The notes below the pieces were generated by a model. It saw only the letters and a list, made by a program, of their open reading frames with translations, was not told where the DNA came from and did not search any database. From an uncultured Eubacteriales bacterium (GTDB lineage: Bacteria > Bacillota > Clostridia > Christensenellales > Aristaeellaceae): a stretch of 64,000 bases of DNA. The translations under genes were made by a program, and so were the position numbers. This document shows, in pieces, positions 29,241-39,042 of this stretch; position 1 is the stretch's first letter, and each line of letters starts with the position of its first letter. Location of the stretch: assembly GCA_902764915.1 (NCBI GenBank), contig CACWXY010000005.1, positions 93,955-157,954 on the forward strand. The letters run 5' to 3'.

Positions 29241-30547
29241 GCCTGTTTTTCCCTCCCTTTCCTGCGTGCTCGGATCTCCGCCTCCCCGCCCATCTCCGTA
29301 GGCATATAGTAGTGTCTGTCCTGGAGGCCTTCCGGCATATATTCCTGTTTCACATAGTGCCCCGGGAAATCATGCGGATACAGATACCCGTCCCCGCTTC
29401 CCATTCGGGACGCACCCTGATAATGCGTGTCCCGCAGATGCACCGGAACGCTTCGGATCCGCTCTTTTTCCGCATCTGCAAACGCGGCGCTGACTGCTTT
29501 GATTACACTGTCAGACTTCGGGCTTTCACAGATGGCGATAATCGCCTCCGCCATGGGAATGCGTGCCTCCGGCATGCCAATATGTTCCAGTGCTTCCATG
29601 GCTGATACAGCCATCACCAGCGCCTGCGGATTCGCCATGCCTACATCCTCACTGGCATGCACAATCATGCGCCGTGCCAGGAGCCTCGGATCCACGCCTG
29701 CATAGATAAGCCTGGCAAACCACGCCAAAGCCGCATCACTGTCGGAGCCCCGCAGTGATTTGCAGAACGCGCTGAGCATGTCATAGTACAGAGATTCATC
29801 ACAGGCCAGCATCGGCTTTTGAATGCTCTCTTCCGCCACGGACAGTGTCAGATGAATCACGCCGTCTGCATCCGCAGGCGTTGTCAGCACCGCCAGTTCC
29901 AGCGCGTTCAGTGCCGAACGCACATCACCGCCGGCTACGCGTGCCACATGCGCCATGGCGTCCGCATCCGCCTCAATACGCATGTCCCCGAATCCGCGCT
30001 CCCTATCCTTCAGCGCCGCATGCATGGCCTGCAGTACATCCGCGTCGGACAGCGGATAGAACGTAAACACCCGGCACCGGCTGACAATGGCCGGTGTCAT
30101 GGCAATCATGGGATTTTCCGTGGTAGACCCGATAAACCGGATGATTCCCTTTTCGATCGCCGGAAGAATGGAATCACTCTGGGCCTTGCTCCACCGGTGA
30201 CACTCATCCAGCAGAAGCAGCGTCGCCTGTCCGGAATACCGTCTCCGATCCTCTGCCTGCTTCAGTACGTCCCGCACATCCGCCACGCCGCTTGTCACTG
30301 CATTGAGCTGAACAAAGCAGGCTGATGTTCTGGAAGCGATAATGGAAGCCAGTGTTGTCTTTCCGCATCCCGGCGGGCCATAAAAGATGGAGGATGTCAG
30401 TCTGTCCGCTTCAATGGCCCGCCGCAGAAGCTTACCCGGGCCCACAATATGCGACTGCCCGATAAACTCAGACAGATTCCTGGGGCGCATCCGGTCCGCC
30501 AGCGGCGAAGGCTGGCTCATGCTGGCTGCCATGTCAAACAAGTCCAT
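29237..30547 (-). CDS. rarA: Replication-associated recombination protein A (MgsA/WRNIP1 family AAA+ ATPase)
   Basis: A DNA-dependent AAA+ ATPase that acts at stalled replication forks, 436 residues. The N-terminus LADRMRPRNLSEFIGQSHIV is diagnostic. Walker A is GPPGCGKTTLAS, Walker B LLLLDECHRW and sensor 1 IGSTTENP. The C-terminal region, with YPHDFPGHYVKQEYMP, is the tetramerisation domain. Its ATG shares a base with the stop of the upstream 71-residue gene, and its stop overlaps the downstream kinase, so the block is tightly coupled. Confidence 0.94.
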   Translation of the reverse strand: MDLFDMAASMSQPSPLADRMRPRNLSEFIGQSHIVGPGKLLRRAIEADRLTSSIFYGPPGCGKTTLASIIASRTSACFVQLNAVTSGVADVRDVLKQAEDRRRYSGQATLLLLDECHRWSKAQSDSILPAIEKGIIRFIGSTTENPMIAMTPAIVSRCRVFTFYPLSDADVLQAMHAALKDRERGFGDMRIEADADAMAHVARVAGGDVRSALNALELAVLTTPADADGVIHLTLSVAEESIQKPMLACDESLYYDMLSAFCKSLRGSDSDAALAWFARLIYAGVDPRLLARRMIVHASEDVGMANPQALVMAVSAMEALEHIGMPEARIPMAEAIIAICESPKSDSVIKAVSAAFADAEKERIRSVPVHLRDTHYQGASRMGSGDGYLYPHDFPGHYVKQEYMPEGLQDRHYYMPTEMGGEAEIRARRKGREKQA

Positions 30548-30762
30548 CAGTCAATCCCCTCATCATCCTTGGTATAATCGCAGGACAGAATATCCCTGAT
30601 CGGGATTTCCAGCCGTCTCGGAGGCCGCAGCACATAGATCTGCACACAGTCCTCCGCCAGTTTTTCCACATATACCTTGCCCTGGCGGAGTGTTCCCTCT
30701 TCCATCCAGATCATGCGTATCGCGCGGCTGTGCTCCAGAGAATAGCGCAGAAAGCGCTCCAT
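30547..30762 (-). CDS. Small protein of unknown function
   Basis: A 71-residue soluble protein (MERFLRYSLEHSRAIRMIWM to DYTKDDEGID). The core, with GKVYVEKLAEDCVQIYVLRP and RRLEIPIRDILSCDY, reads as a small beta-rich WYL-like or SH3-like fold, possibly ligand-binding; this is inference. AAAGGA precedes the ATG. It lies six bases after the membrane protein gene and overlaps rarA by one base, so it is clearly an operon member. No family is recognised. Confidence 0.75.
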   Translation of the reverse strand: MERFLRYSLEHSRAIRMIWMEEGTLRQGKVYVEKLAEDCVQIYVLRPPRRLEIPIRDILSCDYTKDDEGID

Positions 30763-30768
30763 ATCCTT

Positions 30769-32715
30769 TCACCTGACCTTATAGATACTGGCTTCACTGT
30801 TTTCAAATACTTTCTCAAACAGTGCATCAAACCGCTGCGGGTCTGCCCCGTAATCACTGCGCTCATAACTGCTCAGATAAATGTAATCCACCTGATACTT
30901 TTCCAGGATTGTCCCGGCATTCTCCGGGGCCGTGTACACCGCAGCGATCTCCTGCTTGCGCAGACTCGTGTCTATGCCGTGCCAGTAGAGCCACAGATCC
31001 GGTCCGCACACAATATGCCGCCCGGCAATGGAAAGAACCGGGTTCAGGTGCTGGGTTCCCGTACAGAATACTGCAGAGGGTTCCGTTTCCTCCCTCGCAT
31101 AGAGTCCGGCTTCCACAGCCGGCGCACCAAAGGCTACATAGTCGGATACGCATTCACGCCAGAGGGTCAGTCCTGCCGAAAGGAAGGTTACGATGCATCC
31201 TGCCACAGCCATGACCCTGGCGGCGCGAAGCGTGCGCAGGCGATGCCACAGCATGCCGGCATAATCGGCAGCCGGCATGCACAGGAGAAGCCAGGCCAGA
31301 TAGAACAGCTTATTATTGTCGTACTCATTGGGCTGAAAGCGGATCAGCTCCGCCACCAGAACAATCGGCAGGGCCATGGCAAACAGTGCGCGCATGCGCG
31401 GTTTCTTTTCAAAGGCAGCCCCCAGCACCAGAAGAAAGGGAAGCCCGATATTCTTGATATAGAACCAGAAATAGAAATCCCGCATGCCCTGTCCGCTGGG
31501 ATTGTTGACCCAGTTGAACTGAAACCGGACAAAGGACACATGTTCTCCGCCCTGGAAAACCTGACGGAACGTAAAGCCAAACAGCTGTCCCGCGCTGCAC
31601 ACCACCGCGATACCGCCATAGAGAAGATACTGCAGCAGCACGTTTTTCCGATCTTTCTCATGCACCGCGTCATACAGCATAAGCCCCAGCGACATCAGTC
31701 CCAGTGCCAGAAACGAATGCGTATGGATCAGGGGAAGCAGACCGCCCCATATGCCCAGAAGACATAACGTGCGGAGATTGCCCCGGCTGTCCCCATGGAA
31801 CTGCTCCCACAGCAGATAGATGCAGGGTACGACCATGCAGTATCCGCCCAGCAGCGTACGCTGCGGCACCAGAAGGTCCGCGATCAGATTGGACCAGCGC
31901 AGATTATTCGGTTCTGGCTGATTCGTCGGCGTCTGGTAATATCCCTCCAATATGGCACGGATACGGGATACCAGCGTCAGCGACCCGTCCCACTCGTACC
32001 CGGCCGCCTGATCAAAGTTATACAGAAACCCAAGACCGCCATTGAGAAAGAAAAACAGGACTGCCAGTATGGCGGCCTTTTTTCCGCCTGTCATGGAGCG
32101 CGCCAGGATCAGCACACCTGTATACAGCAGCGCCATCATGACGGTACCTGGGACTGCAAGGCTCGCCTGCAGAGAAAAGCCCAGGAGATAGAACGTGGAG
32201 GAGAGGGAATCCATCAGAAACGGATAGGAGAGCTGCTGTCCCACCATAAACGGATATTCGGGCGGGAACGCATGGTCTGTAATGCCCGTCACAAACGCCA
32301 TATGCATGGGAAGATCCCCATACGTGGACTGACCCACATGCCAGGCACCGTCGGCAGCTACCCGCACCGTATGCGTATACTGCAGATAGCCCCCCAGCAC
32401 GGTCAGCGGAAGCACGATCCACAGCATTTCCAGTGCCAGCTGCCGATCCGCGGCATCCCATCTGCGCGGCGTACGCCTGTCACGGAAGCACCAGGCCCCA
32501 AGCATGAAAAGGGCCAGCGGCAAAAGCGCAAGAATATGTGCCTGCACGGTAAAACCCAGCGCAAAAGCACCCAGTGCCGGACACCACATAAGCATCAGAA
32601 AGCCCAGGCACAGTCCCAGCCATACCCGGATCAGAAGTGATTTCTGCGGCAAAAACCAGCGCACCATCACCGTTCCGCATGCCAGGTACAGGCATGCATA
32701 CAGTGCTGCGATCAT
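30769..32715 (-). CDS. Polytopic membrane protein, GT-C glycosyltransferase-like
   Basis: A 648-residue integral membrane protein with about 13 hydrophobic helices and a C-terminal soluble region of about 120 residues. The first extracytoplasmic loop, with HVGQSTYGDLPMHMAFVTGI, carries acidic residues where GT-C lipid-linked sugar transferases have their catalytic Asp. The soluble tail (AVFCTGTQHLNPVLSIAGR, then ILEKYQVDYIYLSSYER) resembles the C-terminal domain of YfhO/mannosyltransferase-type proteins. The catalytic role is inferred. Its ATG overlaps the whiA stop by four bases. Confidence 0.75.
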   Translation of the reverse strand: MIAALYACLYLACGTVMVRWFLPQKSLLIRVWLGLCLGFLMLMWCPALGAFALGFTVQAHILALLPLALFMLGAWCFRDRRTPRRWDAADRQLALEMLWIVLPLTVLGGYLQYTHTVRVAADGAWHVGQSTYGDLPMHMAFVTGITDHAFPPEYPFMVGQQLSYPFLMDSLSSTFYLLGFSLQASLAVPGTVMMALLYTGVLILARSMTGGKKAAILAVLFFFLNGGLGFLYNFDQAAGYEWDGSLTLVSRIRAILEGYYQTPTNQPEPNNLRWSNLIADLLVPQRTLLGGYCMVVPCIYLLWEQFHGDSRGNLRTLCLLGIWGGLLPLIHTHSFLALGLMSLGLMLYDAVHEKDRKNVLLQYLLYGGIAVVCSAGQLFGFTFRQVFQGGEHVSFVRFQFNWVNNPSGQGMRDFYFWFYIKNIGLPFLLVLGAAFEKKPRMRALFAMALPIVLVAELIRFQPNEYDNNKLFYLAWLLLCMPAADYAGMLWHRLRTLRAARVMAVAGCIVTFLSAGLTLWRECVSDYVAFGAPAVEAGLYAREETEPSAVFCTGTQHLNPVLSIAGRHIVCGPDLWLYWHGIDTSLRKQEIAAVYTAPENAGTILEKYQVDYIYLSSYERSDYGADPQRFDALFEKVFENSEASIYKVR

Positions 32716-33683
32716 GTATCTTCTTCCTCCTCAGGGATTGTTTCCGCGATCTTTTCCAGCCTTGCCAGACGATGGCTGACCCCGCTCTTGCCAATGGGCG
32801 GGTCCAGCTGTTTCCCCAGTTCCTCCAGTGACAGTTCCGGCTGTTCCAGGCGCAGTCTCGCCATCTGCCGAAGTGCCGGAGGCAGACTGGCCAGTCCGTG
32901 CTGCAGGGTAATCTTCCGGATCGCACGCATCTGCCGTTCACTGGCATTGAGCATGCGCTCTGTATTGTGTTCATCGCAGTTGGATGCCCGGTTGGCGTTT
33001 CCCCGTACCTGCTTGGTGATCCGGATGTTTTCCATCTCCATGACTGCGGCATGCGCACCCATCAGCGCCAGCACATCCACAATCGCCTGCGCATTCTTCA
33101 GATACACGACCGTTCTTCCACGGCGCTCAGTGGCATGCGCCTCAATTCCGTTGCGTTCCAGCATCTTGCGTACGGCCGTTGTCAGGTTTTCTTCCCCGGT
33201 CACCCATTCCATATGATAGCTTTTCTCTGGTCCGGTCATGGATCCGCAGCCCAGAAAAGCCCCCCGCAGAAAGCTCTTGCGGCAGCACTGCCGGGACAGC
33301 GATACATGCGGTGTCATGCGCCGCAGCGTCATGGTGCCGTCCGGTGATGTGCTCATCATGCTCAGATCATTGAGAAGCCGCGGTGCGTCCTCCCCGTCCA
33401 CGGTAATCACGCAGGTTTTCTGCCCGCCCAGCCGGTGATGCTCCACCACATGCAGACTGGGGGACAGTGACAGCCCCTGCTTCAGCATCCGGTAGATCCG
33501 GCGCGCCAGCTGCAGACTTTCCACCTGGTAGGTGACTGAAAACCGTCCGCCGCCCAGAAAGCCCAAGGAACCGGAGGTCTGTGTCAGTGCGGACAGTTCC
33601 GCCAGAATACAGCAGTCGCGATCCGTGCTCTCATGCACCAGTTCCTCACATACGCGCTGTGAAAATGTCCTGTGTTCCGCCAT
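32712..33683 (-). CDS. whiA: DNA-binding protein WhiA
   Basis: A conserved Gram-positive protein linked to sporulation in actinomycetes and to cell division and chromosome segregation in Firmicutes, 323 residues. The N-terminal part is a homing-endonuclease-like fold without catalytic residues (CCILAELSALTQTSGSLGF, then FLRGAFLGCGSMTGPEKSYH). The C-terminus is a helix-turn-helix (SLEELGKQLDPPIGKSGVSH). It follows rapZ with a six-base gap, as in many Firmicutes. Confidence 0.95.
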   Translation of the reverse strand: MAEHRTFSQRVCEELVHESTDRDCCILAELSALTQTSGSLGFLGGGRFSVTYQVESLQLARRIYRMLKQGLSLSPSLHVVEHHRLGGQKTCVITVDGEDAPRLLNDLSMMSTSPDGTMTLRRMTPHVSLSRQCCRKSFLRGAFLGCGSMTGPEKSYHMEWVTGEENLTTAVRKMLERNGIEAHATERRGRTVVYLKNAQAIVDVLALMGAHAAVMEMENIRITKQVRGNANRASNCDEHNTERMLNASERQMRAIRKITLQHGLASLPPALRQMARLRLEQPELSLEELGKQLDPPIGKSGVSHRLARLEKIAETIPEEEEDT

Positions 33684-33689
33684 AATCCG

Positions 33690-34595
33690 TCAGTCCATCT
33701 CCGACCCGTTTTTCCAGTGCGCCTGTTCCAGATCCACATCCCGGTGGGTAATCACCGGCTGATAGCCCTGTTCCTTCAGGAACTGTCCCGTGGCCTCGCA
33801 GATCGCCACCGACCGGTGCGCACCGCCCGTGCATCCAATCGCAATCACGATCCGGCGCTTTCCCTCATTCCTGTAATTGGGAAGCAGAAATGCCAGCAGC
33901 TGTGTCAGATGATTCATGAAGGTCTTCGTCACTTCATTTTGCATGACATAGTCCCGTACATCGGCATCCATCCCCGTATGCCTGCACAGTTCCGGGATAT
34001 AGAAGGGGTTGGGCAGAAAGCGCACGTCAAACACCAGGTCTGCCGATTTCGGTATGCCCCGCTTGAACCCAAAGGACATGACCTCTACATGCATGAGGGT
34101 CTCTTCGCTCTCGCTGCTGCCTCGCACGATCTGCTCCAGCTGCTTCTGAAGCGCCTTGGGCCGCAGGTTCGTCGTATCAATCAGATAGCTGGCTGTCTCC
34201 CGAAGCGGCTGCAGAATCTCCCTTTCCTGGGCGATTGCCTCCGTCAGTGTCACCCGATCATTCGCCAGCGGATGTTCCCGACGGGATTCCTTGTAACGGG
34301 ACACCAGCACATCATCAGAGGCTTCCAGAAACACGGTCTCCATATGATAGCCCAGGCCCTGAATCTCCAGCAGCGTCTTGCTCACCGCATGCAGGTCCGA
34401 GAACGCATAGCTGCGCACGTCCACTGCCAGAGCCGTGGTATTGGCACGCAGAGAAACCCCTTTGCAGCCCTCCATGAAGCGCACCATCAGGCTGGGCGGC
34501 AGGTTATCCACGCAGAACACGCCCATGTCCTCCAGATAGCGCAGCGCCACCGTCTTTCCGGCGCCGCTCATGCCTGTCAGAAGCAAAAACCTCAT
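33690..34595 (-). CDS. rapZ: RNase adapter protein RapZ (YvcJ family nucleotide-binding protein)
   Basis: A cytoplasmic P-loop protein of 301 residues. Walker A is GMSGAGKTVAL and the family signature VFCVDNLPPSLM follows. The C-terminal half contains VIAIGCTGGAHRSVAICEAT and HRDVDLEQAHWKNGSEMD, typical of the family. In Firmicutes the homologue YvcJ binds GTP and ATP; the RNA-adapter role is known from enterobacteria. The usual intervening gene yvcK is absent between rapZ and whiA here. Confidence 0.95.
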   Translation of the reverse strand: MRFLLLTGMSGAGKTVALRYLEDMGVFCVDNLPPSLMVRFMEGCKGVSLRANTTALAVDVRSYAFSDLHAVSKTLLEIQGLGYHMETVFLEASDDVLVSRYKESRREHPLANDRVTLTEAIAQEREILQPLRETASYLIDTTNLRPKALQKQLEQIVRGSSESEETLMHVEVMSFGFKRGIPKSADLVFDVRFLPNPFYIPELCRHTGMDADVRDYVMQNEVTKTFMNHLTQLLAFLLPNYRNEGKRRIVIAIGCTGGAHRSVAICEATGQFLKEQGYQPVITHRDVDLEQAHWKNGSEMD

Positions 34596-34625
34596 ATAGA
34601 ACGTCCTCCTCCATTCTGATTTCTG

Positions 34626-35540
34626 TCAGTCTTCCCCGACAATGCGGATCTCACATTCCAGTTCGTACCCGGTCCTCTCCCGCACGATGTGCTGCACCTG
34701 TGCAATCAGGGCAAGATAGTCCCGGCTGCTGTCGCCCCGGTTGACCAGGAAACCGGCATGCTTTTCACTCACCTGTGCACCGCCGACGGACAGTCCCCGA
34801 AGGCCGCACTGATCAATCAGTGCCGCCGCAAAAGCCCCCGCCGGGCGTTTGAACGTCGATCCGGCACTGGGTACATCCAGGGGCTGCTTCAGCGCTCTCT
34901 GTTCCTTCAGCGATCGGATCCTGGCAAGCATGTCCTCCGGCTCTCCGCTCTGAAGACGCATGTCCACGGAAAAGATCACGGCATCCATGCCCATAAGTGC
35001 GGAATGCCGATATCCGAAAGCCATCTCTTCGCCTGTTTTTTCAAAAGCCTGTCCCTGCGCGCTGACGCCTCGCACCAGGGTAATGACATCCTTCATTTCC
35101 CCGCCATACGCGCCGGCATTCATGATGCTGCCCCCGCCTACGGTTCCCGGTATGCCGCAGGCAAACTCCAGGCCCGAAAGTCCCTGGTGCGCGCACTGCA
35201 GTGACAGGGAAGACAGCATGCATCCGGCCTGCGCTGTCAGCGTATTTCCGCTTATCCGCACCTCGCGCATGCCCTTTCCCACACGCACTGTGAGCCCGCG
35301 GATTCCTCCGTCCCGCACAAGAAGATTGCTGCCGGCGCCGATGAGCGTGATCGGAAGGCCCAGTGCACGGGCTGTCTGCATGCCCTCTGCCGTTTCCTCC
35401 GGATCCGCGGCTTCCAGAAACAGATCCGCCGCACCGCCCAGGCGAAGCGTCGTACACTCGCGCATGGGCATGTTCTCCGTCAGCTGTCCCCGCCGTTCTT
35501 TGCTGTGCCACCATTGTCTCCACGTCTGTAACCGGTCCAT
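34626..35540 (-). CDS. murB: UDP-N-acetylenolpyruvoylglucosamine reductase
   Basis: A FAD- and NADPH-dependent enzyme that makes UDP-N-acetylmuramate for peptidoglycan synthesis, 304 residues. FAD-binding motifs are LIGAGSNLLVRDGGIRG and GLEFACGIPGTVGGG; NAGAYGGEM follows. SAGSTFKRPAG contains the catalytic Ser, and the C-terminal LVNRGDSSRDYLALI and GYELECEIRIVG are typical of the type without the extra loop (MurB type II). It starts the murB-rapZ-whiA block. Confidence 0.95.
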   Translation of the reverse strand: MDRLQTWRQWWHSKERRGQLTENMPMRECTTLRLGGAADLFLEAADPEETAEGMQTARALGLPITLIGAGSNLLVRDGGIRGLTVRVGKGMREVRISGNTLTAQAGCMLSSLSLQCAHQGLSGLEFACGIPGTVGGGSIMNAGAYGGEMKDVITLVRGVSAQGQAFEKTGEEMAFGYRHSALMGMDAVIFSVDMRLQSGEPEDMLARIRSLKEQRALKQPLDVPSAGSTFKRPAGAFAAALIDQCGLRGLSVGGAQVSEKHAGFLVNRGDSSRDYLALIAQVQHIVRERTGYELECEIRIVGED

Positions 35541-35562
35541 GTTCCGTCCCCCTTAAAAGCGT

Positions 35563-35591
35563 ATTGTAGCGCAAAGCATTCTTTGCAACAA
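35563..35591 (-). promoter_or_regulatory. Possible murB promoter
   Basis: On the minus strand TTGTTG (35586-35591), 17 bases, then TACAAT (35563-35568), about 20 bases before the murB start. It overlaps a small hairpin between the MFS and murB genes. Confidence 0.4.
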
Positions 35592-35598
35592 TCCAGCC

Positions 35599-36819
35599 TC
35601 ATGCACGCTCATAGGAGCGTCTGGTCACTGTATTCAGGAAGGCGAACACAATCAGCAGAAGCATTGTCAGAAGTATCACGCCCATGCCGCCCAAAAAGCC
35701 CAGCCGCTCCGCCACAAAGCCCACCATGGTCGGCATGACGATCGCGCCTACGGAGCCGATGGCCAGTATGGTACCCGTTGCCAGCGGATAGGTATTGGTA
35801 TAGTATGCCGCATCTGCATAAATCATGGGACATATGCCGGCCATGCACAGTCCCAGACCTGCTACAGCACATGTGACAGTCGGAACGGACTGGCCCATCA
35901 GCATCAGGAAAAAGAACAGCGCAACGCCCACCGAAAAGACGAGCATCATCCTCCGCTGCGAAAAACGTCCGGATAAGGCCGCACAAGCCAGACGGCCGAT
36001 CAGCATCACTACCCACAGAAGTGTCGCCATCATCTGACTGTAAGCACGCATGCCAGCTGTCTGTGCCGCTGTATCCTGCCCAAACGTCTGAAGAAGCACA
36101 TCCTTGTGCTGGATATAGGTGACCAGCCATCCGTTGATGGCGTACTCAGAACACAGATAGCAGAACATCATCATTGCCAGAATCCGAAACGCCGGATCCT
36201 TGAGAAAACCCATGCCCTGATGTCCGTCCTTCTTCCGCTGCTTCAGGTCTTCTTCCATCTCCACTGTAGCCAGGCGGACAACGCAGGCGCAGCCCAGCCC
36301 CAGCGTCCAGAAAAGCCCCACGCGCCAGGAAAACGCATTGCGCAGTCCCAGGAAAACCATGGGTGCCAGAATCGCGCCTCCAGCAAACACGGCGTGCAGA
36401 AGATTGGACGCTGCCGGGCTTCCGTCGGTAAGTACATTGACCGTGCGCGTGTTAAAATTCGTCACGCTGCCGCGCCCGATACCGGTCAGCAGAAACGCCG
36501 CGATCAGCATCACGGGCGATGAAAACAGCATGGCGAGCAGATAGCCGATGTACGCCGTCGCAGCCAGAAGCGTGATCGAACGCTTCCGGCCCAGGTACAG
36601 CGGTATCACGCCGCTGACAAAGCCGGCAATCATATTGCCTGCGGAGTGCGCAGACAGAAGCACGCCGCTGAGCGTGTCAGAAAGCCCGTATGCCGCCTTC
36701 AGGTCCGGCATTACCGATCCCATGGTCAGCGACAGGGTTCCGTTGCAGAAAAAGGCAAAGAAACAGGTAAACAGCAGTGTCTTGTCTGTGCGTGAGAGTT
36801 TCTGAAGAAATCGGAACAT
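35599..36819 (-). CDS. Major facilitator superfamily transporter
   Basis: A 406-residue membrane protein with 12 hydrophobic helices. The start MFRFLQKLSRTDKTLLFTCF leads into FFCNGTLSLTMGSVMPDLKAAYGLSDT, typical of sugar- or drug-type MFS carriers. The loop between helices 2 and 3, YLGRKRSITLLAATAY, is the family's motif A in variant form. It is closest in style to FucP/sugar-symporter-like members, but the substrate cannot be assigned. It lies upstream of murB on the same strand, with a possible separate murB promoter between. Confidence 0.85.
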   Translation of the reverse strand: MFRFLQKLSRTDKTLLFTCFFAFFCNGTLSLTMGSVMPDLKAAYGLSDTLSGVLLSAHSAGNMIAGFVSGVIPLYLGRKRSITLLAATAYIGYLLAMLFSSPVMLIAAFLLTGIGRGSVTNFNTRTVNVLTDGSPAASNLLHAVFAGGAILAPMVFLGLRNAFSWRVGLFWTLGLGCACVVRLATVEMEEDLKQRKKDGHQGMGFLKDPAFRILAMMMFCYLCSEYAINGWLVTYIQHKDVLLQTFGQDTAAQTAGMRAYSQMMATLLWVVMLIGRLACAALSGRFSQRRMMLVFSVGVALFFFLMLMGQSVPTVTCAVAGLGLCMAGICPMIYADAAYYTNTYPLATGTILAIGSVGAIVMPTMVGFVAERLGFLGGMGVILLTMLLLIVFAFLNTVTRRSYERA

Positions 36820-36973
36820 ACGCAGTTCTCTTTCATTCCCTTTTGCGGGAACCCTTTCCGGATCATTCTACCCATGATTCACCTGCATCATAAGGATTTT
36901 GCACTGCGTGTGCAATGTCTCCGCATGTCTTTCCCTTTCACTGCGATCCTGACAGAAAGCCTGCATGGCTCCA

Positions 36974-37002
36974 TTGCACAACCTTCCCGGATCGTTTATA
37001 GT
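36974..37002 (+). promoter_or_regulatory. Promoter of the GH-A hydrolase/LacI operon
   Basis: TTGCAC (36974-36979), 17 bases, then TATAGT (36997-37002), about 50 bases upstream of the hydrolase start. Confidence 0.55.
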
Positions 37003-37052
37003 ATCACTTATCCTCATTGTAGTCATAAATTTCAACAGGGGGAAACTGTGCC

Positions 37053-39029
37053 ATGCATCTTGATGCCGCTATGCTTGAAAAGAATAACGTTGCTTGCGAG
37101 AGCAACCATGTGCTGTGCTTTGCCGCCGATGGCGGAAGCCTTCTTCTGCCGTCCCTTCAGGATCCTAGCATTCGCTATCTGAATCTGGACTGGGAAGTCT
37201 GTGCAGCACACTCTCAGGCTTTTGAACTGCGCGTCTATGGTGAGGAAGCGGATCCCCGTGTCATCATTCGCTTTGGACTGATGCCCCACATGCGCGCTTC
37301 AATCGCGCTGGACCTGAACTGGCTGGACGGGCATATTCTCTTCCCGGGCCACCGTGTCGGAACACAGAAGATCGTCTGTCACGGTTCACGGATTGCGCGC
37401 AGTGCAATCCGGAAGGCGGAGCTTGTCTCCATGCCCTGCTTCGAAGATGTACGTGTCTGTGTCCGCCACATGTCTCTGGATGAAACGCCATGCCCGGTCC
37501 GTCTTCCCAAAGGTGACGCGCTGGTGGATGCTTTCGGCCAGTACACTGGAAAAAACTGGGAAGGCAGGATCCGGGACGAAAAGGAACTGGTCCGTTTGCT
37601 GCAAAACGCCGCTGCGCTTCCCCCGGCCTATCCCGAAAGCACCTGGAACGCCTTCGGCGGGATCCCCGCAATGAAGCTGACAGAAGGCACTGGCTTTTTC
37701 TCCAAAGCGCGCTCCGACGGGCGCTGGTATCTCACCGATCCGTCCGGCTGCGCATTCTTCTCCCTTGGTGCCGACTGCGTCGTCGCCCGCTGTGACGCGC
37801 GCATTGACGGGCTGGAAGGTGTCCTGCCACCGCTTCCCTCCCGTGCGGAAAAACCGGAACTGTACGAGGACATGCGCGCATCCTTTGGTGAAACATCCCG
37901 TCCCGGCGGACTCCTGTATTCCTTTGAGCGGCAGAATCTGATGCGTGCCTTCGGCGATGACTGGTATGCTTCCTGGCAGCGCATGATTGTGTCCCAGCTA
38001 AAAAGAATGGGAATGAATACCCTCGGCAACTGGAGTGATCCTGCACTCTACGGTGCCATGCCCTATGTCACCAGTCTGCCCCGTTTTCCTGAAACCCGGC
38101 ATTCCATTTTCCGCGATTTTCCGGATGTGCTCTCTCCCGAGTATGCCGAGGACGCCCGCGTCTGTGCCCTGGCACTGAAAGACAGGCGCGACGATCCCTG
38201 GATGGTCGGGTATTTCCTGCGCAACGAGCCAGCCTGGGCTTTTGTCGATCATCTGATCATTGCCGACGAGGTGCTTCGTGACCCGGAGGATACAGCCTGC
38301 AAGGCTGCTCTGATTGCCTTCCTGCAGGAAAAGTACCACACACCGGATGCACTCTCCGCGGCATGGCAGCATCCGATCGCATCCTTTGATGATCTTCGCG
38401 TGCCGATCCCGCATGCCTCCGGTTTTTCGCCCTCAGCGCGGGATGACCTTCGTGCTTTTTCCCGCATACTCAATGAAGCCTATGTACGCATTCCCGCGCA
38501 GGCCTGCCGCGCGGTAGATCCCCATCATATGATTCTTGGCATGCGCTGGGCTTGGATTTCCGATCCACTGCTCATCACAGGCTGGGAGCACTTTGACGTG
38601 TTTTCCATCAACTGCTATGCCGTCGATCCCACCGCGGCGCTCGATCAGGTCTCCGCCCTGGGCGTAGACCTGCCTGTCGTCATCGGAGAGTTCCATTTCG
38701 GCACCCTGGATTCCGGGCTCACCGCCACAGGGCTGGAAGCTGTGAAAGATGAGAAAGAGCGGAGCAAGGCGTTCCGGTATTACGCAGAGCATGTAGCCGC
38801 CCATCCGCTGGGAGCGGGATGCCACTGGTTCCAGTGTTACGATCAGTTTGTGCTGGGACGCTTTGACGGGGAAAACTATCCCATCGGTCTGTTCGACGTA
38901 ACGCTCCGTCCCTATCCTGCCATGCAGTGCGCCGCTGAGGACACAGCCCGGCGCCTGCCCGAGATCCTGTCCGGAAAGTGCAAGCCTGCCGCGGACAGGC
39001 CCATCAGTCTTCCCATGATTGCTTACTGA
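37053..39029 (+). CDS. Clan GH-A glycoside hydrolase, agarase-like
   Basis: A 658-residue hydrolase without a signal peptide, so probably cytoplasmic. The N-terminal 170 residues look like a beta-sandwich carbohydrate-binding module. The barrel contains WYLTDPSGCAFFSLGADCV, as in GH50/agarase-like enzymes, the acid/base motif GYFLRNEPAW and the nucleophile in VVIGEFHFG. AGGGGG precedes the ATG. The LacI regulator starts 13 bases downstream. Specificity for agar-like galactans is not established; a related beta-galactoside or mannan substrate is possible. The importer and GH2 beta-galactosidase that follow suggest a beta-galactoside pathway. Confidence 0.75.
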   Translation: MHLDAAMLEKNNVACESNHVLCFAADGGSLLLPSLQDPSIRYLNLDWEVCAAHSQAFELRVYGEEADPRVIIRFGLMPHMRASIALDLNWLDGHILFPGHRVGTQKIVCHGSRIARSAIRKAELVSMPCFEDVRVCVRHMSLDETPCPVRLPKGDALVDAFGQYTGKNWEGRIRDEKELVRLLQNAAALPPAYPESTWNAFGGIPAMKLTEGTGFFSKARSDGRWYLTDPSGCAFFSLGADCVVARCDARIDGLEGVLPPLPSRAEKPELYEDMRASFGETSRPGGLLYSFERQNLMRAFGDDWYASWQRMIVSQLKRMGMNTLGNWSDPALYGAMPYVTSLPRFPETRHSIFRDFPDVLSPEYAEDARVCALALKDRRDDPWMVGYFLRNEPAWAFVDHLIIADEVLRDPEDTACKAALIAFLQEKYHTPDALSAAWQHPIASFDDLRVPIPHASGFSPSARDDLRAFSRILNEAYVRIPAQACRAVDPHHMILGMRWAWISDPLLITGWEHFDVFSINCYAVDPTAALDQVSALGVDLPVVIGEFHFGTLDSGLTATGLEAVKDEKERSKAFRYYAEHVAAHPLGAGCHWFQCYDQFVLGRFDGENYPIGLFDVTLRPYPAMQCAAEDTARRLPEILSGKCKPAADRPISLPMIAY

Positions 39030-39042
39030 CCCGGAGGAAACC

